Shown here: positions 33,571 through 43,100 of the stretch, piece by piece | Layout: each line of letters starts with the position of its first letter | Position numbering within the stretch: position 1 is the first letter of the stretch | NCBI GenBank assembly: GCA_045601045.1 | Contig: JAZRZA010000019.1 | Location: 1-64,000, forward strand | DNA length: 64,000 nt | Origin: UBA1181 sp045601045 | GTDB lineage: Bacteria; Bacteroidota; Bacteroidia; Bacteroidales; Paludibacteraceae | Direction: 5' to 3' | Position numbers and translations under genes: made by a program | The notes under the pieces: generated by a model | The model's database searches: none | The model's input: only the letters and a program-made list of their open reading frames with translations | Told to the model about the DNA's origin: nothing

Positions 33571-34125
33571 ATGTCTGAATCAGGAAAGAAATGGTACGTT
33601 TTGCGTGCTATTAGTGGAAAGGAAAGCAAGGTACGTGAGTATATTGAATGTGAAATCAATAACTCTGATCTTGGTAAGTACGTCTCACAAGTAATGATTC
33701 CAACAGAGCGTGTTTATCAGGTTAGAAATGGCAAAAAAGTTTCCAAAGAACGTAGTTACCTTCCCGGTTATGTCTTAGTTGAGGCTGAGCTTGTCGGAGA
33801 GGTACCTCATCGTTTATCTGAGATGCCTAACGTTATAGGCTTTTTAGGTGACGGATCTAAGAAAACTGAGCCAGTTCCTTTGAGACAATCAGAGGTAAAT
33901 CGCATCTTGGGTCGCATCGATGAGATGGAAGAGCCTGAGACTGAGATACAATCTGCTTCATTTACTGAGGGTGAGACCGTCAAGGTTAATTATGGACCAT
34001 TTAGTGGCTTCAGCGGTATTATCGAGGAAGTTAATATGGAACGTAAGAAACTTAAAGTTATGGTTAAAATCTTTGGACGAAAGACTCCACTAGAGCTAGG
34101 CTTTATGCAAGTGGAAAAGGAGTGA
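33571..34125 (+). CDS. nusG: Transcription termination/antitermination protein NusG
   Basis: 184 residues. The NGN domain (about 1-110: KWYVLRAISGKESKVREYI, SYLPGYVLVE) binds the RNA polymerase clamp. The C-terminal KOW domain starts around 128 (FTEGETVKVNYGPFSGFSG) and links to Rho or S10. The start after ATCTTTAAAC was chosen because translation from further upstream would run inside secE. Confidence 0.97.
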   Translation: MSESGKKWYVLRAISGKESKVREYIECEINNSDLGKYVSQVMIPTERVYQVRNGKKVSKERSYLPGYVLVEAELVGEVPHRLSEMPNVIGFLGDGSKKTEPVPLRQSEVNRILGRIDEMEEPETEIQSASFTEGETVKVNYGPFSGFSGIIEEVNMERKKLKVMVKIFGRKTPLELGFMQVEKE

Positions 34126-34164
34126 TTCCTTTTCTCAATATAATCAATTTTAATAATTAGTAAA

Positions 34165-34608
34165 ATGGCTAAAGAAGTTGCTGGATTTATCAAATTGCAG
34201 ATAAAAGGTGGCGCAGCAAACCCTTCTCCTCCAGTAGGACCAGCTTTGGGTTCTAAGGGTATCAACATCATGGATTTTTGCAAGCAATTTAATGCAAGAA
34301 CCCAAGATAAAGCAGGAAAGGTATTGCCAGTTGTCATTACTTATTATGCTGATAAGTCTTTTGATTTTGTCGTTAAGACTCCTCCGGTTGCAGTTCAATT
34401 GCTTGAGGTAACTAAGCAAAAGAGCGGTTCCGCTGAGCCAAACAGAAAGAAGATTGCTGAGATCACTTGGGAGCAGGTGAGAGCAATTGCACAAGACAAG
34501 ATGACTGATTTGAACTGCTTTACAGTTGAGTCTGCCATGACAATGGTAGCTGGTACTGCAAGAAGCATGGGTATCACCGTTAAGGGCGATTTTCCTGGTA
34601 ACAATTAA
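34165..34608 (+). CDS. rplK: 50S ribosomal protein L11
   Basis: 147 residues. The N-terminal domain carries the proline-rich SPPVGPALGSKGINIM segment that contacts thiostrepton and EF-G. The C-terminal rRNA-binding domain follows. First gene of the rplKAJL cluster; rplA begins 17 bp later. Confidence 0.98.
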   Translation: MAKEVAGFIKLQIKGGAANPSPPVGPALGSKGINIMDFCKQFNARTQDKAGKVLPVVITYYADKSFDFVVKTPPVAVQLLEVTKQKSGSAEPNRKKIAEITWEQVRAIAQDKMTDLNCFTVESAMTMVAGTARSMGITVKGDFPGNN

Positions 34609-34625
34609 TTAATACTTCAATTGAA

Positions 34626-35318
34626 ATGGGTAAACTTACAAAAAATCAAAAGTTAGCTTTAGAGAAGATTGAAGCAGGAAAATCTTACTCTTTGAAAGAG
34701 GCTTCATCTTTGGTGAAGGAAATTACTACCACCAAGTTCGATGCTTCTGTTGATATTGATGTTCGCTTGGGTGTTGATCCAAGAAAGGCTAATCAAATGG
34801 TTCGTGGCGTCGTATCTTTGCCTGCAGGAACTGGTAAGTCAGTTCGTGTATTGGCTCTTTGTACTCCAGATGCAGAGGCTGATGCAAAAGCTGCTGGTGC
34901 TGACTACGTTGGTCTTGACGAGTATATCGAGAAGATCAAAGGTGGTTGGACAGATGTTGATGTTATCATTACCATGCCATCTATCATGGGTAAAATCGGT
35001 GCGCTAGGTAGAGTGTTGGGTCCTCGTGGCTTGATGCCAAACCCTAAGAGCGGAACTGTTACCAATGAGGTTGGTAAGGCTGTTAAAGAGGTAAAACAAG
35101 GAAAGATCGATTTCAAGGTTGATAAGTCTGGTATCGTTCACACTTCAATTGGTAAGGTGTCTTTCTCACCTGAACAAATTTATGAGAACGCTCATGCATT
35201 TATCGACACATTGATTAAGTTGAAACCTACTACTTCTAAAGGTGTCTATATTAAGAGCATCTTCCTTTCTAGTACAATGAGTCAAGGTATCAAAATTGAC
35301 CCAAAATCAGTAGAATAA
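34626..35318 (+). CDS. rplA: 50S ribosomal protein L1
   Basis: 230 residues of L1, the mobile stalk protein at the E site. The signature is visible as GRVLGPRGLMPNPKSGTV. In other bacteria L1 represses its own operon by binding the rplK leader; I see no obvious L1 site before rplK but cannot rule one out. Confidence 0.98.
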   Translation: MGKLTKNQKLALEKIEAGKSYSLKEASSLVKEITTTKFDASVDIDVRLGVDPRKANQMVRGVVSLPAGTGKSVRVLALCTPDAEADAKAAGADYVGLDEYIEKIKGGWTDVDVIITMPSIMGKIGALGRVLGPRGLMPNPKSGTVTNEVGKAVKEVKQGKIDFKVDKSGIVHTSIGKVSFSPEQIYENAHAFIDTLIKLKPTTSKGVYIKSIFLSSTMSQGIKIDPKSVE

Positions 35319-35335
35319 TTTAATATCGATTGAAC

Positions 35336-35842
35336 ATGAAAAAGGAAGATAAAGTTGTAGTCATCGATCAGGTACTTGCAAACTTGAATGATTATAGTCA
35401 TTTCTATATCGCTGATGCTGCTGGTTTGACTGCTGATCTGACAAGTGATATTAGACGTGCTTGTTTCAAGAACGAGATAAAGTTATTAGTCGTTAAGAAT
35501 ACTTTGTTGAAGAAGGCTTTGGAAAAGAAGGGTGATTTCTCACCTTTGTTCCCTGCTTTGGAGGGTCCATCAGCCTTGATGCTTTGCAACACAGGTAATG
35601 CGCCTGCTAAGTTGATCAAAGAGTTCAGCAAGGGTAATAAGGTAGGTAAGCCTGTCTTGAAGGCTGCTTTTGTTGAGGATGGCTTCTATGTAGGAGCTGA
35701 TCAATTGGATACATTGGCTGCAATTAAGAGCAAGAACGAACTTATCGGCGACATTATTACTTTGTTGCAGTCTCCTATGAGAAACATTATTTCAGCTCTT
35801 CAAAACAAAGAAAAAGAAGAGGAAACAACAAACAACGAATAA
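35336..35842 (+). CDS. rplJ: 50S ribosomal protein L10
   Basis: 168 residues of the stalk base protein that anchors L7/L12 dimers. It begins MKKEDKVVVIDQVLANL. The C-terminal helix (about 135-165) that carries L12 dimers ends in an acidic KEKEEETTNNE tail. A TTG two codons earlier in frame is a less likely start. Confidence 0.97.
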   Translation: MKKEDKVVVIDQVLANLNDYSHFYIADAAGLTADLTSDIRRACFKNEIKLLVVKNTLLKKALEKKGDFSPLFPALEGPSALMLCNTGNAPAKLIKEFSKGNKVGKPVLKAAFVEDGFYVGADQLDTLAAIKSKNELIGDIITLLQSPMRNIISALQNKEKEEETTNNE

Positions 35843-35875
35843 AAAAGATTATTAATATTAAAGTATTTTAATAAC

Positions 35876-36244
35876 ATGGCAGATTTGAAAGCTTTCGCAG
35901 AACAATTAGTTAACTTGACTGTAAAAGAGGTTAATGAACTTGCAGATATTTTGAAGGAAGAGTATGGTATCGAGCCAGCTGCTGTTGCAGTTGCCGTTGC
36001 TGCTGGTCCTGCTGCTGCTGCTGAGGAGGAGAAGACATCATTTGATGTAGTTTTGAAGTCAGCAGGTGCAAACAAGCTAGCTATTGTTAAGTTGGTTAAG
36101 GAGTTGACTGGTCTTGGCTTGAAAGAGGCTAAGGATATGGTTGACGGTGCTCCTAGTACTATTAAAGAAGGTCTTGCAAAGGCTGATGCTGAAGGTCTTA
36201 AGAAGCAACTTGAAGAGGCTGGAGCTGAAGTTGAACTTAAATAG
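35876..36244 (+). CDS. rplL: 50S ribosomal protein L7/L12
   Basis: 122 residues. The N-terminal dimerisation helices are followed by an Ala/Val-rich hinge (about 38-50) and the factor-binding C-terminal domain (KTSFDVVLKSAGANK, GLGLKEAKDMVDGAP). This domain recruits translation GTPases. Confidence 0.98.
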   Translation: MADLKAFAEQLVNLTVKEVNELADILKEEYGIEPAAVAVAVAAGPAAAAEEEKTSFDVVLKSAGANKLAIVKLVKELTGLGLKEAKDMVDGAPSTIKEGLAKADAEGLKKQLEEAGAEVELK

Positions 36245-36247
36245 TAC

Positions 36248-36304
36248 AGGTTCTGTTTACAGAACTTTGGTTTAGAACCTTATGTAAAGGTTCTAAACCT
36301 TTTT
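36248..36304 (+). terminator. Tandem hairpins with U-run between rplL and rpoB (possible attenuator)
   Basis: A small hairpin (GTTCTG-TTTA-CAGAAC, 36250-36265) is followed by a perfect 13-bp stem (36269-36281 with 36287-36299) and five T, an intrinsic terminator in form. The first hairpin's left arm AGGTTCT (36248-36254) is also an exact complement of AGAACCT (36274-36280) in the terminator's left arm, so a competing fold can disrupt it. rpoB is read beyond it, which implies partial or controlled read-through, as known between rplL and rpoB in E. coli. Confidence 0.75.
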
Positions 36305-36347
36305 ATGTCTATATATATTTTTTGAGTTCACTTAATATCTTCGATAA

Positions 36348-39300
36348 ATGTCTTCTATTGAAAATAAACAAAGAGTTAGTTTTGCCTCTGTCAAGAAGCC
36401 TTTCGAATATCCGGACTTTCTTGAAGTGCAATTAAAATCTTTTAGGGATTTCTTCCAGTTGGACACACCCCCAGAGCAAAGAAAGAATGAGGGTATGTAC
36501 AAGGTATTTGCGGAAAATTTCCCAATTGCAGATACACGTAATAACTTTGTCCTTGAATTCTTGGATTATTACATCGATCCTTCTCGTTATAGCATCGATG
36601 AGTGTATCGAAAGAGGCCTTACGTATTGTGTGCCTTTGAAGGCTAAGTTAAAATTATACTGTACAGATCCTGATCACGAGGATTTTGAGACTATTATCCA
36701 AGACGTCTATTTGGGTCAAATCCCATACATGACTGATAAAGGAACTTTTGTTATCAATGGTGCTGAGCGTGTAGTTGTATCTCAGTTGCACCGTTCTCCT
36801 GGCGTATTCTTTGGACAAAGTATGCACGCCAATGGTACTAAGCTTTATTCAGCTCGTATCATCCCATTCAAAGGTTCTTGGATCGAGTTCGCTACAGACA
36901 TTAACAATGTGATGTATGCTTACATCGACCGTAAGAAGAAATTACCGGTAACCACATTGTTGCGTGCTATCGGTTATGAAAGCGATAAAGATATTCTCGA
37001 AATTTTCGGTCTTGCTGAAGAGATTAAGGTTTCTAAGGCATCATTGAAGAAGGTGGAGGGCAGAAAGTTAGCCGCTCGTGTTTTGAAGGCATGGGTAGAG
37101 GACTTTGTTGATGAAGATACTGGTGAGGTTGTTTCTATCGAGCGTCACGAGGTCGTGATCGATCGTGAGACAATCTTGGAGAAGGATCATATTCAAATGA
37201 TTCTTGATTCTGGTGTTCAAACTATCTTGTTGCATAAGGATGATCAAAATCTTTCTGATTACGAGATTATCTATAACACCCTTCAAAAAGATTCAAGTAA
37301 CTCTGAAAAAGAGGCTATTTTCTATATTTACCGAGTTCTTCGTAACGCTGAGCCTGCTGATGAAAATGCAGCACGTGAGGTTATCCAAAGCTTGTTCTTC
37401 TCTGAGAAGCGATATGATTTGGGTGAAGTTGGTCGTTACAGAATTAACAACAAACTCGGTCTTAAGACTGATATGAACGTTGGTGTCCTTACCAATGAGG
37501 ATATCATCGAGATCATCAAGTATTTGATCGAATTGATTAACTCCAAGGCTGATGTCGATGATATCGACCACTTGAGCAATCGTCGCGTACGTACTGTAGG
37601 CGAGCAATTGTATAATCAATTCGGCGTTGGTTTGGCTAGAATGGCTAGAACCATTCGTGAGCGTATGAACGTTCGCGACAATGAGGTGTTTACTCCAATC
37701 GATTTGATCAATGCGAAGACTATCTCTTCTGTGATCAACTCATTCTTTGGAACTAACGCCCTTTCTCAGTTTATGGATCAAACCAACCCATTGGCTGAGA
37801 TTACTCACAAGCGTCGTTTGTCAGCCCTAGGTCCTGGCGGTCTTTCTCGTGAGCGTGCAGGTTTCGAGGTGCGTGACGTACACTATACACATTATGGTCG
37901 TCTTTGTCCTATTGAGACTCCGGAAGGTCCGAATATCGGTTTGATTTCTTCTTTGTGTGTATACGCGAAGATCAATGATCTTGGATTTATCGAGACTCCT
38001 TATCGTATCGTTAAAGATGGTAAGGCTGATATTTCTGAGAACGGTGTTCAATATATGACTGCCGAAGAGGAAGAGGGTAAAGTGATCGCACAAGGAAATG
38101 CTCAATTGAACGAGGATGGATCATTTGTTTCAGACAAGGTGAAAGCTCGTATGTTGGGTGACTTCCCGGTTGTAGAGCCAACTGAGTTGGATTTGATGGA
38201 TGTTGCTCCTGCTCAGATCGCATCTATCGCCGCATCTTTGATTCCTTTCCTTGAGCACGATGATGCGAACCGTGCATTGATGGGATCTAACATGATGCGC
38301 CAGGCAGTTCCTTTGTTGAGAACAGAGTCTCCAATTGTCGGTACTGGTATCGAAGGTAAGTTGGCTCGTGACTCACGTACTCAAATCGCTGCTGAGGGTG
38401 CAGGTGTTGTTGAATTTGTTGATGCAAGTGTGATCAAGATCCGTTACGATAGAACAGAGGATGAGGAGTTCGTAAACTTCGAGTCTGCTTTGAAAGAGTA
38501 TCGTATCCCTAAATTCAGAAAGACCAACCAAAGTACCACTATCGACTTGCGTCCAATTGTTACGAGAGGACAGCGCGTTGAGAAAGGCCAAATCTTGACA
38601 GAGGGTTATTCAACTCAAAACGGTGAGTTGGCTATTGGTAAGAACTTGTTGGTTGCGTTCATGCCTTGGAAGGGTTACAATTATGAGGATGCTATCGTAA
38701 TCAACGAGAAAGTATGTAAATATGATATTTTCACTTCCGTTCACGTAGACGAGTACCAATTGGAGGTTCGCGAGACTAAGCGTGGTATGGAAGAGCTTAC
38801 CGCAGATATTCCTAACGTAAGTGAGGAGGCTACCCGCAATTTGGACGAGCACGGTATCATTCGTGTCGGTGCATTTGTTGAGCCTGGTGATATCTTGATC
38901 GGTAAGATTACTCCTAAGGGTGAGTCTGATCCTTCTCCTGAGGAGAAGTTGCTTCGCGCCATCTTCGGTGATAAGGCCGGTGATGTGAAGGATGCTTCTT
39001 TGAAGGCTACTCCATCTTTGAGAGGTGTGGTTGTTGATCAAAAATTGTTCTCTAAGGCGATGAAGACTCGCAAGGAGCGTATGACTGAGAAGAACAACCT
39101 TCCTAAAATTGAGGAGGAGTTTAACCAGAAGGCTGCTGAATTGAAGAATATTCTCGTTGATAAACTTCAAGTTTTGACTAGCGGTAAGACATCTCAAGGT
39201 GTAAAGGATTTCTTGGGAACTGATGTGATCGCGAAGGGCGCTAAGTTCACTAAGAAAGCGTTGGAGGAGCTTGACTATACAACTATTCAGTTGAGCAAGT

Positions 39301-40160
39301 GGACTTCTGACGCTCACAAGAATGATATGATCCATGATTTGATCATGAATTATATCAGAAAGTACAAAGAGTTGGATGCTGCGAACAAACGTAAGAAGTT
39401 CAACCTAATGATTGGAGATGAGCTTCCTGCTGGAATTGTTCAATTGGTAAAGGTTTATATCGCCAAGAAGCGTAAGATCCGTGTAGGAGATAAGATGGCA
39501 GGTCGTCACGGTAACAAGGGTATCGTCTCTCGTATCGTTAGACAAGAGGATATGCCATTCTTGGAGGATGGAACGCCAGTGGATATCGTTTTGAATCCGT
39601 TGGGTGTGCCTTCTCGTATGAACTTGGGTCAGATCTTCGAGACCGTTCTTGGATGGGCGGGAATGAAGTTAGGCCATAAGTTCGCTACCCCAATCTTTGA
39701 TGGTGCTACTTTGGATGATTTGAATGAGTGGACAGATAAGGCTGGTGTACCAAGATATGGTAAGACTTATTTGTGTGATGGTGGTACCGGTGAGCGTTTT
39801 GACCAACCTGCTACAGTAGGTGTGATCTATATGTTGAAGTTGGGTCACATGGTTGATGATAAGATGCACGCGCGTTCTATCGGTCCTTACTCATTGATTA
39901 CTCAACAACCTCTTGGTGGTAAGGCTCAATTCGGTGGTCAACGTTTCGGAGAGATGGAGGTTTGGGCACTCGAGGCATTCGGTGCATCCCACATTCTTCA
40001 AGAGATTTTGACTATCAAGTCAGATGACGTAACAGGTCGTGCTCGCGCTTACGAGTCAATCGTTAAGGGTGAACCAATGCCACCTGCAGGTATCCCAGAG
40101 TCTTTGAACGTGTTGTTGCACGAGTTGAGAGGTTTGGGCTTGAGTATTACGCTTGATTAA
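36348..40160 (+). CDS. rpoB: RNA polymerase beta subunit
   Basis: 1270 residues of the catalytic beta subunit. The rifampicin-pocket region reads FGTNALSQFMDQTNPLAEITHKRRLSALGPGGL with the standard residues, which suggests rifampicin sensitivity. Other marks are the GPNIGLISSL segment and GDKMAGRHGNKG, and the C-terminus LRGLGLSITLD. Length is normal for Bacteroidetes. An internal promoter may lie in the A/T-rich 36301-36347, but I see no convincing one. Confidence 0.99.
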   Translation: MSSIENKQRVSFASVKKPFEYPDFLEVQLKSFRDFFQLDTPPEQRKNEGMYKVFAENFPIADTRNNFVLEFLDYYIDPSRYSIDECIERGLTYCVPLKAKLKLYCTDPDHEDFETIIQDVYLGQIPYMTDKGTFVINGAERVVVSQLHRSPGVFFGQSMHANGTKLYSARIIPFKGSWIEFATDINNVMYAYIDRKKKLPVTTLLRAIGYESDKDILEIFGLAEEIKVSKASLKKVEGRKLAARVLKAWVEDFVDEDTGEVVSIERHEVVIDRETILEKDHIQMILDSGVQTILLHKDDQNLSDYEIIYNTLQKDSSNSEKEAIFYIYRVLRNAEPADENAAREVIQSLFFSEKRYDLGEVGRYRINNKLGLKTDMNVGVLTNEDIIEIIKYLIELINSKADVDDIDHLSNRRVRTVGEQLYNQFGVGLARMARTIRERMNVRDNEVFTPIDLINAKTISSVINSFFGTNALSQFMDQTNPLAEITHKRRLSALGPGGLSRERAGFEVRDVHYTHYGRLCPIETPEGPNIGLISSLCVYAKINDLGFIETPYRIVKDGKADISENGVQYMTAEEEEGKVIAQGNAQLNEDGSFVSDKVKARMLGDFPVVEPTELDLMDVAPAQIASIAASLIPFLEHDDANRALMGSNMMRQAVPLLRTESPIVGTGIEGKLARDSRTQIAAEGAGVVEFVDASVIKIRYDRTEDEEFVNFESALKEYRIPKFRKTNQSTTIDLRPIVTRGQRVEKGQILTEGYSTQNGELAIGKNLLVAFMPWKGYNYEDAIVINEKVCKYDIFTSVHVDEYQLEVRETKRGMEELTADIPNVSEEATRNLDEHGIIRVGAFVEPGDILIGKITPKGESDPSPEEKLLRAIFGDKAGDVKDASLKATPSLRGVVVDQKLFSKAMKTRKERMTEKNNLPKIEEEFNQKAAELKNILVDKLQVLTSGKTSQGVKDFLGTDVIAKGAKFTKKALEELDYTTIQLSKWTSDAHKNDMIHDLIMNYIRKYKELDAANKRKKFNLMIGDELPAGIVQLVKVYIAKKRKIRVGDKMAGRHGNKGIVSRIVRQEDMPFLEDGTPVDIVLNPLGVPSRMNLGQIFETVLGWAGMKLGHKFATPIFDGATLDDLNEWTDKAGVPRYGKTYLCDGGTGERFDQPATVGVIYMLKLGHMVDDKMHARSIGPYSLITQQPLGGKAQFGGQRFGEMEVWALEAFGASHILQEILTIKSDDVTGRARAYESIVKGEPMPPAGIPESLNVLLHELRGLGLSITLD

Positions 40161-40187
40161 TTAGTATAACTCTTTTCAGTATATAAT

Positions 40188-43100
40188 ATGGCTTTTAAAA
40201 AAGATAGTAAGATAAAGAGTTCCTTCACCAAGATTTCAATTGGTTTGGCTTCTCCAGAAGAAATTTTGGAGGAGTCTAGCGGTGAGGTTCTAAAACCAGA
40301 AACCATCAATTACAGAACATATAAACCAGAAAGAGATGGTTTGTTCTGTGAGAGAATCTTCGGTCCAGTGAAGGATTACGAGTGCCATTGCGGTAAGTAT
40401 AAACGTATCAGATATAAGGGTATCGTTTGTGACCGTTGTGGTGTGGAGGTTACAGAGAAAAAGGTACGCCGTGAGCGTATGGGTCATATCCAACTTGTTG
40501 TTCCTGTGGCTCACATCTGGTACTTCCGTTCTTTGCCAAATAAGATCGGTTATTTGTTGGGTATGCCAACAAAGAAAATGGATGCGGTTATCTACTATGA
40601 GCGTTATGTTGTCGTTCAACCAGGTATTATGGAGAACGAGGGCGTTACCGCGCAAGATTTGCTTACCGAAGAGGAGTATTTGGACATTATGGACAAGCTC
40701 CCTAAGGAGAATCAATTGTTGGAGGATACCGATCCAAATAAGTTCATTGCTAAGATGGGCGCCGAGGCTATCTATGACATGTTGCAACGCGTAGATCTTG
40801 ATTCTCTCTCTTATGAGTTGAGAAATATGGCTGGTAAGGAGTCTTCTCAACAACGTAAGACTGAGGCTTTGAAGCGTCTTCAAGTAGTAGAGGCATTCCG
40901 TGCTTCTAATGGAAGAAATAAGCCGGAGTGGATGATCGTTAAGATCGTTCCAGTTATTCCGCCAGAGTTACGTCCGTTGGTTCCATTGGATGGTGGTCGT
41001 TTCGCTACTTCCGATTTGAATGACTTGTATCGCCGCGTCATCATCAGAAATAACCGTTTGAAGAGATTGATCGAGATCAAGGCTCCTGAGGTTATCCTTC
41101 GAAACGAGAAGCGTATGTTGCAAGAGGCTGTTGACTCATTGTTCGACAACTCTCGTAAGTCAAGCGCTGTTAAGACTGACGCTAACCGTCCATTGAAGTC
41201 ATTGTCAGACTCTTTGAAGGGTAAGCAAGGACGTTTCCGTCAAAACTTGTTGGGTAAGCGTGTTGACTACTCAGCTCGTTCCGTTATCGTTGTTGGTCCA
41301 GAATTGAAGATGCACGAGTGTGGTCTTCCTAAGTATATGGCTGCTGAGCTTTACAAACCATTCGTAATCCGTAAGTTGATTGAGCGTGGTATTGTAAAGA
41401 CCGTTAAGTCAGCGAAGAAGATTGTTGACCGTAAGGATCCTGTCGTTTGGGATATTTTGGAGTATGTGATGAAGGGTCATCCAGTTCTCTTGAACCGTGC
41501 CCCTACTTTGCACCGTTTGGGTATCCAAGCATTCCAACCTAAGATGATCGAGGGTAAGGCAATTCAACTTCACCCATTGGCTTGTACCGCATTTAACGCC
41601 GACTTCGACGGTGACCAGATGGCTGTTCACTTGCCATTGGGTAATGAGGCCGTTTTGGAGGCGCAAATGTTGATGCTTGCATCTCATAATATTTTGAACC
41701 CTGCCAATGGTTCTCCTATCACCGTTCCTTCTCAGGACATGGTTTTGGGATTGTACTATATCACTAAACCTAGAAAAGGTGCTCTCGGTGAAGGCTTGGT
41801 TTTCTACGGTATTGAGGAGGCAAAGATCGCTTATAACGAGAAGAAGGTTGACCTTCACGCTCCGATTAAGGTGATCGTTAAGGATTTGAACGAGAATGGC
41901 GAATTGGTTGACACCATGATTGAGACAACCGTTGGTCGTTTGATCTTCAATGAGAATGTTCCTCAAGAGGTGGGATATGTAAATACATTGATTACTAAGA
42001 AGTCTCTTCGTGAGATCATTAGCAATGTGATCAAGGTTTGTGGAGTGGCTCGTACCGCTCAGTTCCTTGATGATATCAAGAACTTGGGATACTATATGGC
42101 GTTTAGAGGTTGCTTGTCATTTAACCTCGAGAATGTGATTATCCCTAAGGAGAAGGATGAATTGGTACAGAAGGGTTATGACGAGGTTGCTGAGATCATG
42201 AATAACTATAACATGGGATTCATTACTTACAACGAGCGTTACAACCAAATCATCGATACTTGGACTCACATCAACGCTGAGTTGTCAAATATTTTGATGA
42301 AGACTATTTCTTCTGATGACCAAGGATTCAACTCTGTATATATGATGCTTGATTCCGGAGCCCGTGGTTCTAAAGAGCAGATTCGTCAGCTCTCCGGTAT
42401 GCGTGGTTTGATGGCCAAGCCTCAAAAAGCAGGTGCAGAGGGTGGACAAATTATCGAGAACCCGATCCTTTCTAACTTTAAGGAAGGTTTGTCAGTGTTG
42501 GAGTACTTTATCTCAACTCACGGTGCTCGTAAGGGTCTTGCCGATACCGCTTTGAAGACTGCCGATGCAGGTTACTTGACTCGTCGTTTGGTTGACGTGT
42601 CTCACGACGTGATCATCAACGAGGAGGATTGCGGTACATTGCGTGGTCTTGTCTGCACAGAATTGAAGAACAACGAAGAGGTTGTTGCCTCTTTGTATGA
42701 AAGAATATTGGGTCGTGTATCTGTTCACGATGTGATCCATCCATTGACTGGCGAGGTGATTGTCCGTTCTGGAGAGGAGATTCGTGAAGACGCCGCTCAA
42801 GCCATCCAAGATTCACCAATCGAGCGTGTTGAAATCCGCTCCGTATTGACTTGTGAGTCTAAGAAGGGTGTATGTGCTAAGTGTTACGGACGTAACCTTG
42901 CTACTGGACGTTTGGTTCAGAAGGGTGAGGCTGTCGGTGTCATCGCTGCACAATCTATCGGTGAGCCAGGAACTCAGTTGACATTGCGTACGTTCCACGT
43001 CGGTGGTGTCGCTGGTAACATCGCCGCTGAGTCTAGCATCACTTCCCGTTATGAAGGTAACATCGAGATCGACGAGCTTCGTACCGTTGATTCTGAGGAT

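Noticed and set aside
36301..36347. Internal rpoB promoter in A/T-rich sequence
   Set aside because: No TAnnTTTG with a suitable upstream TTTG could be placed.
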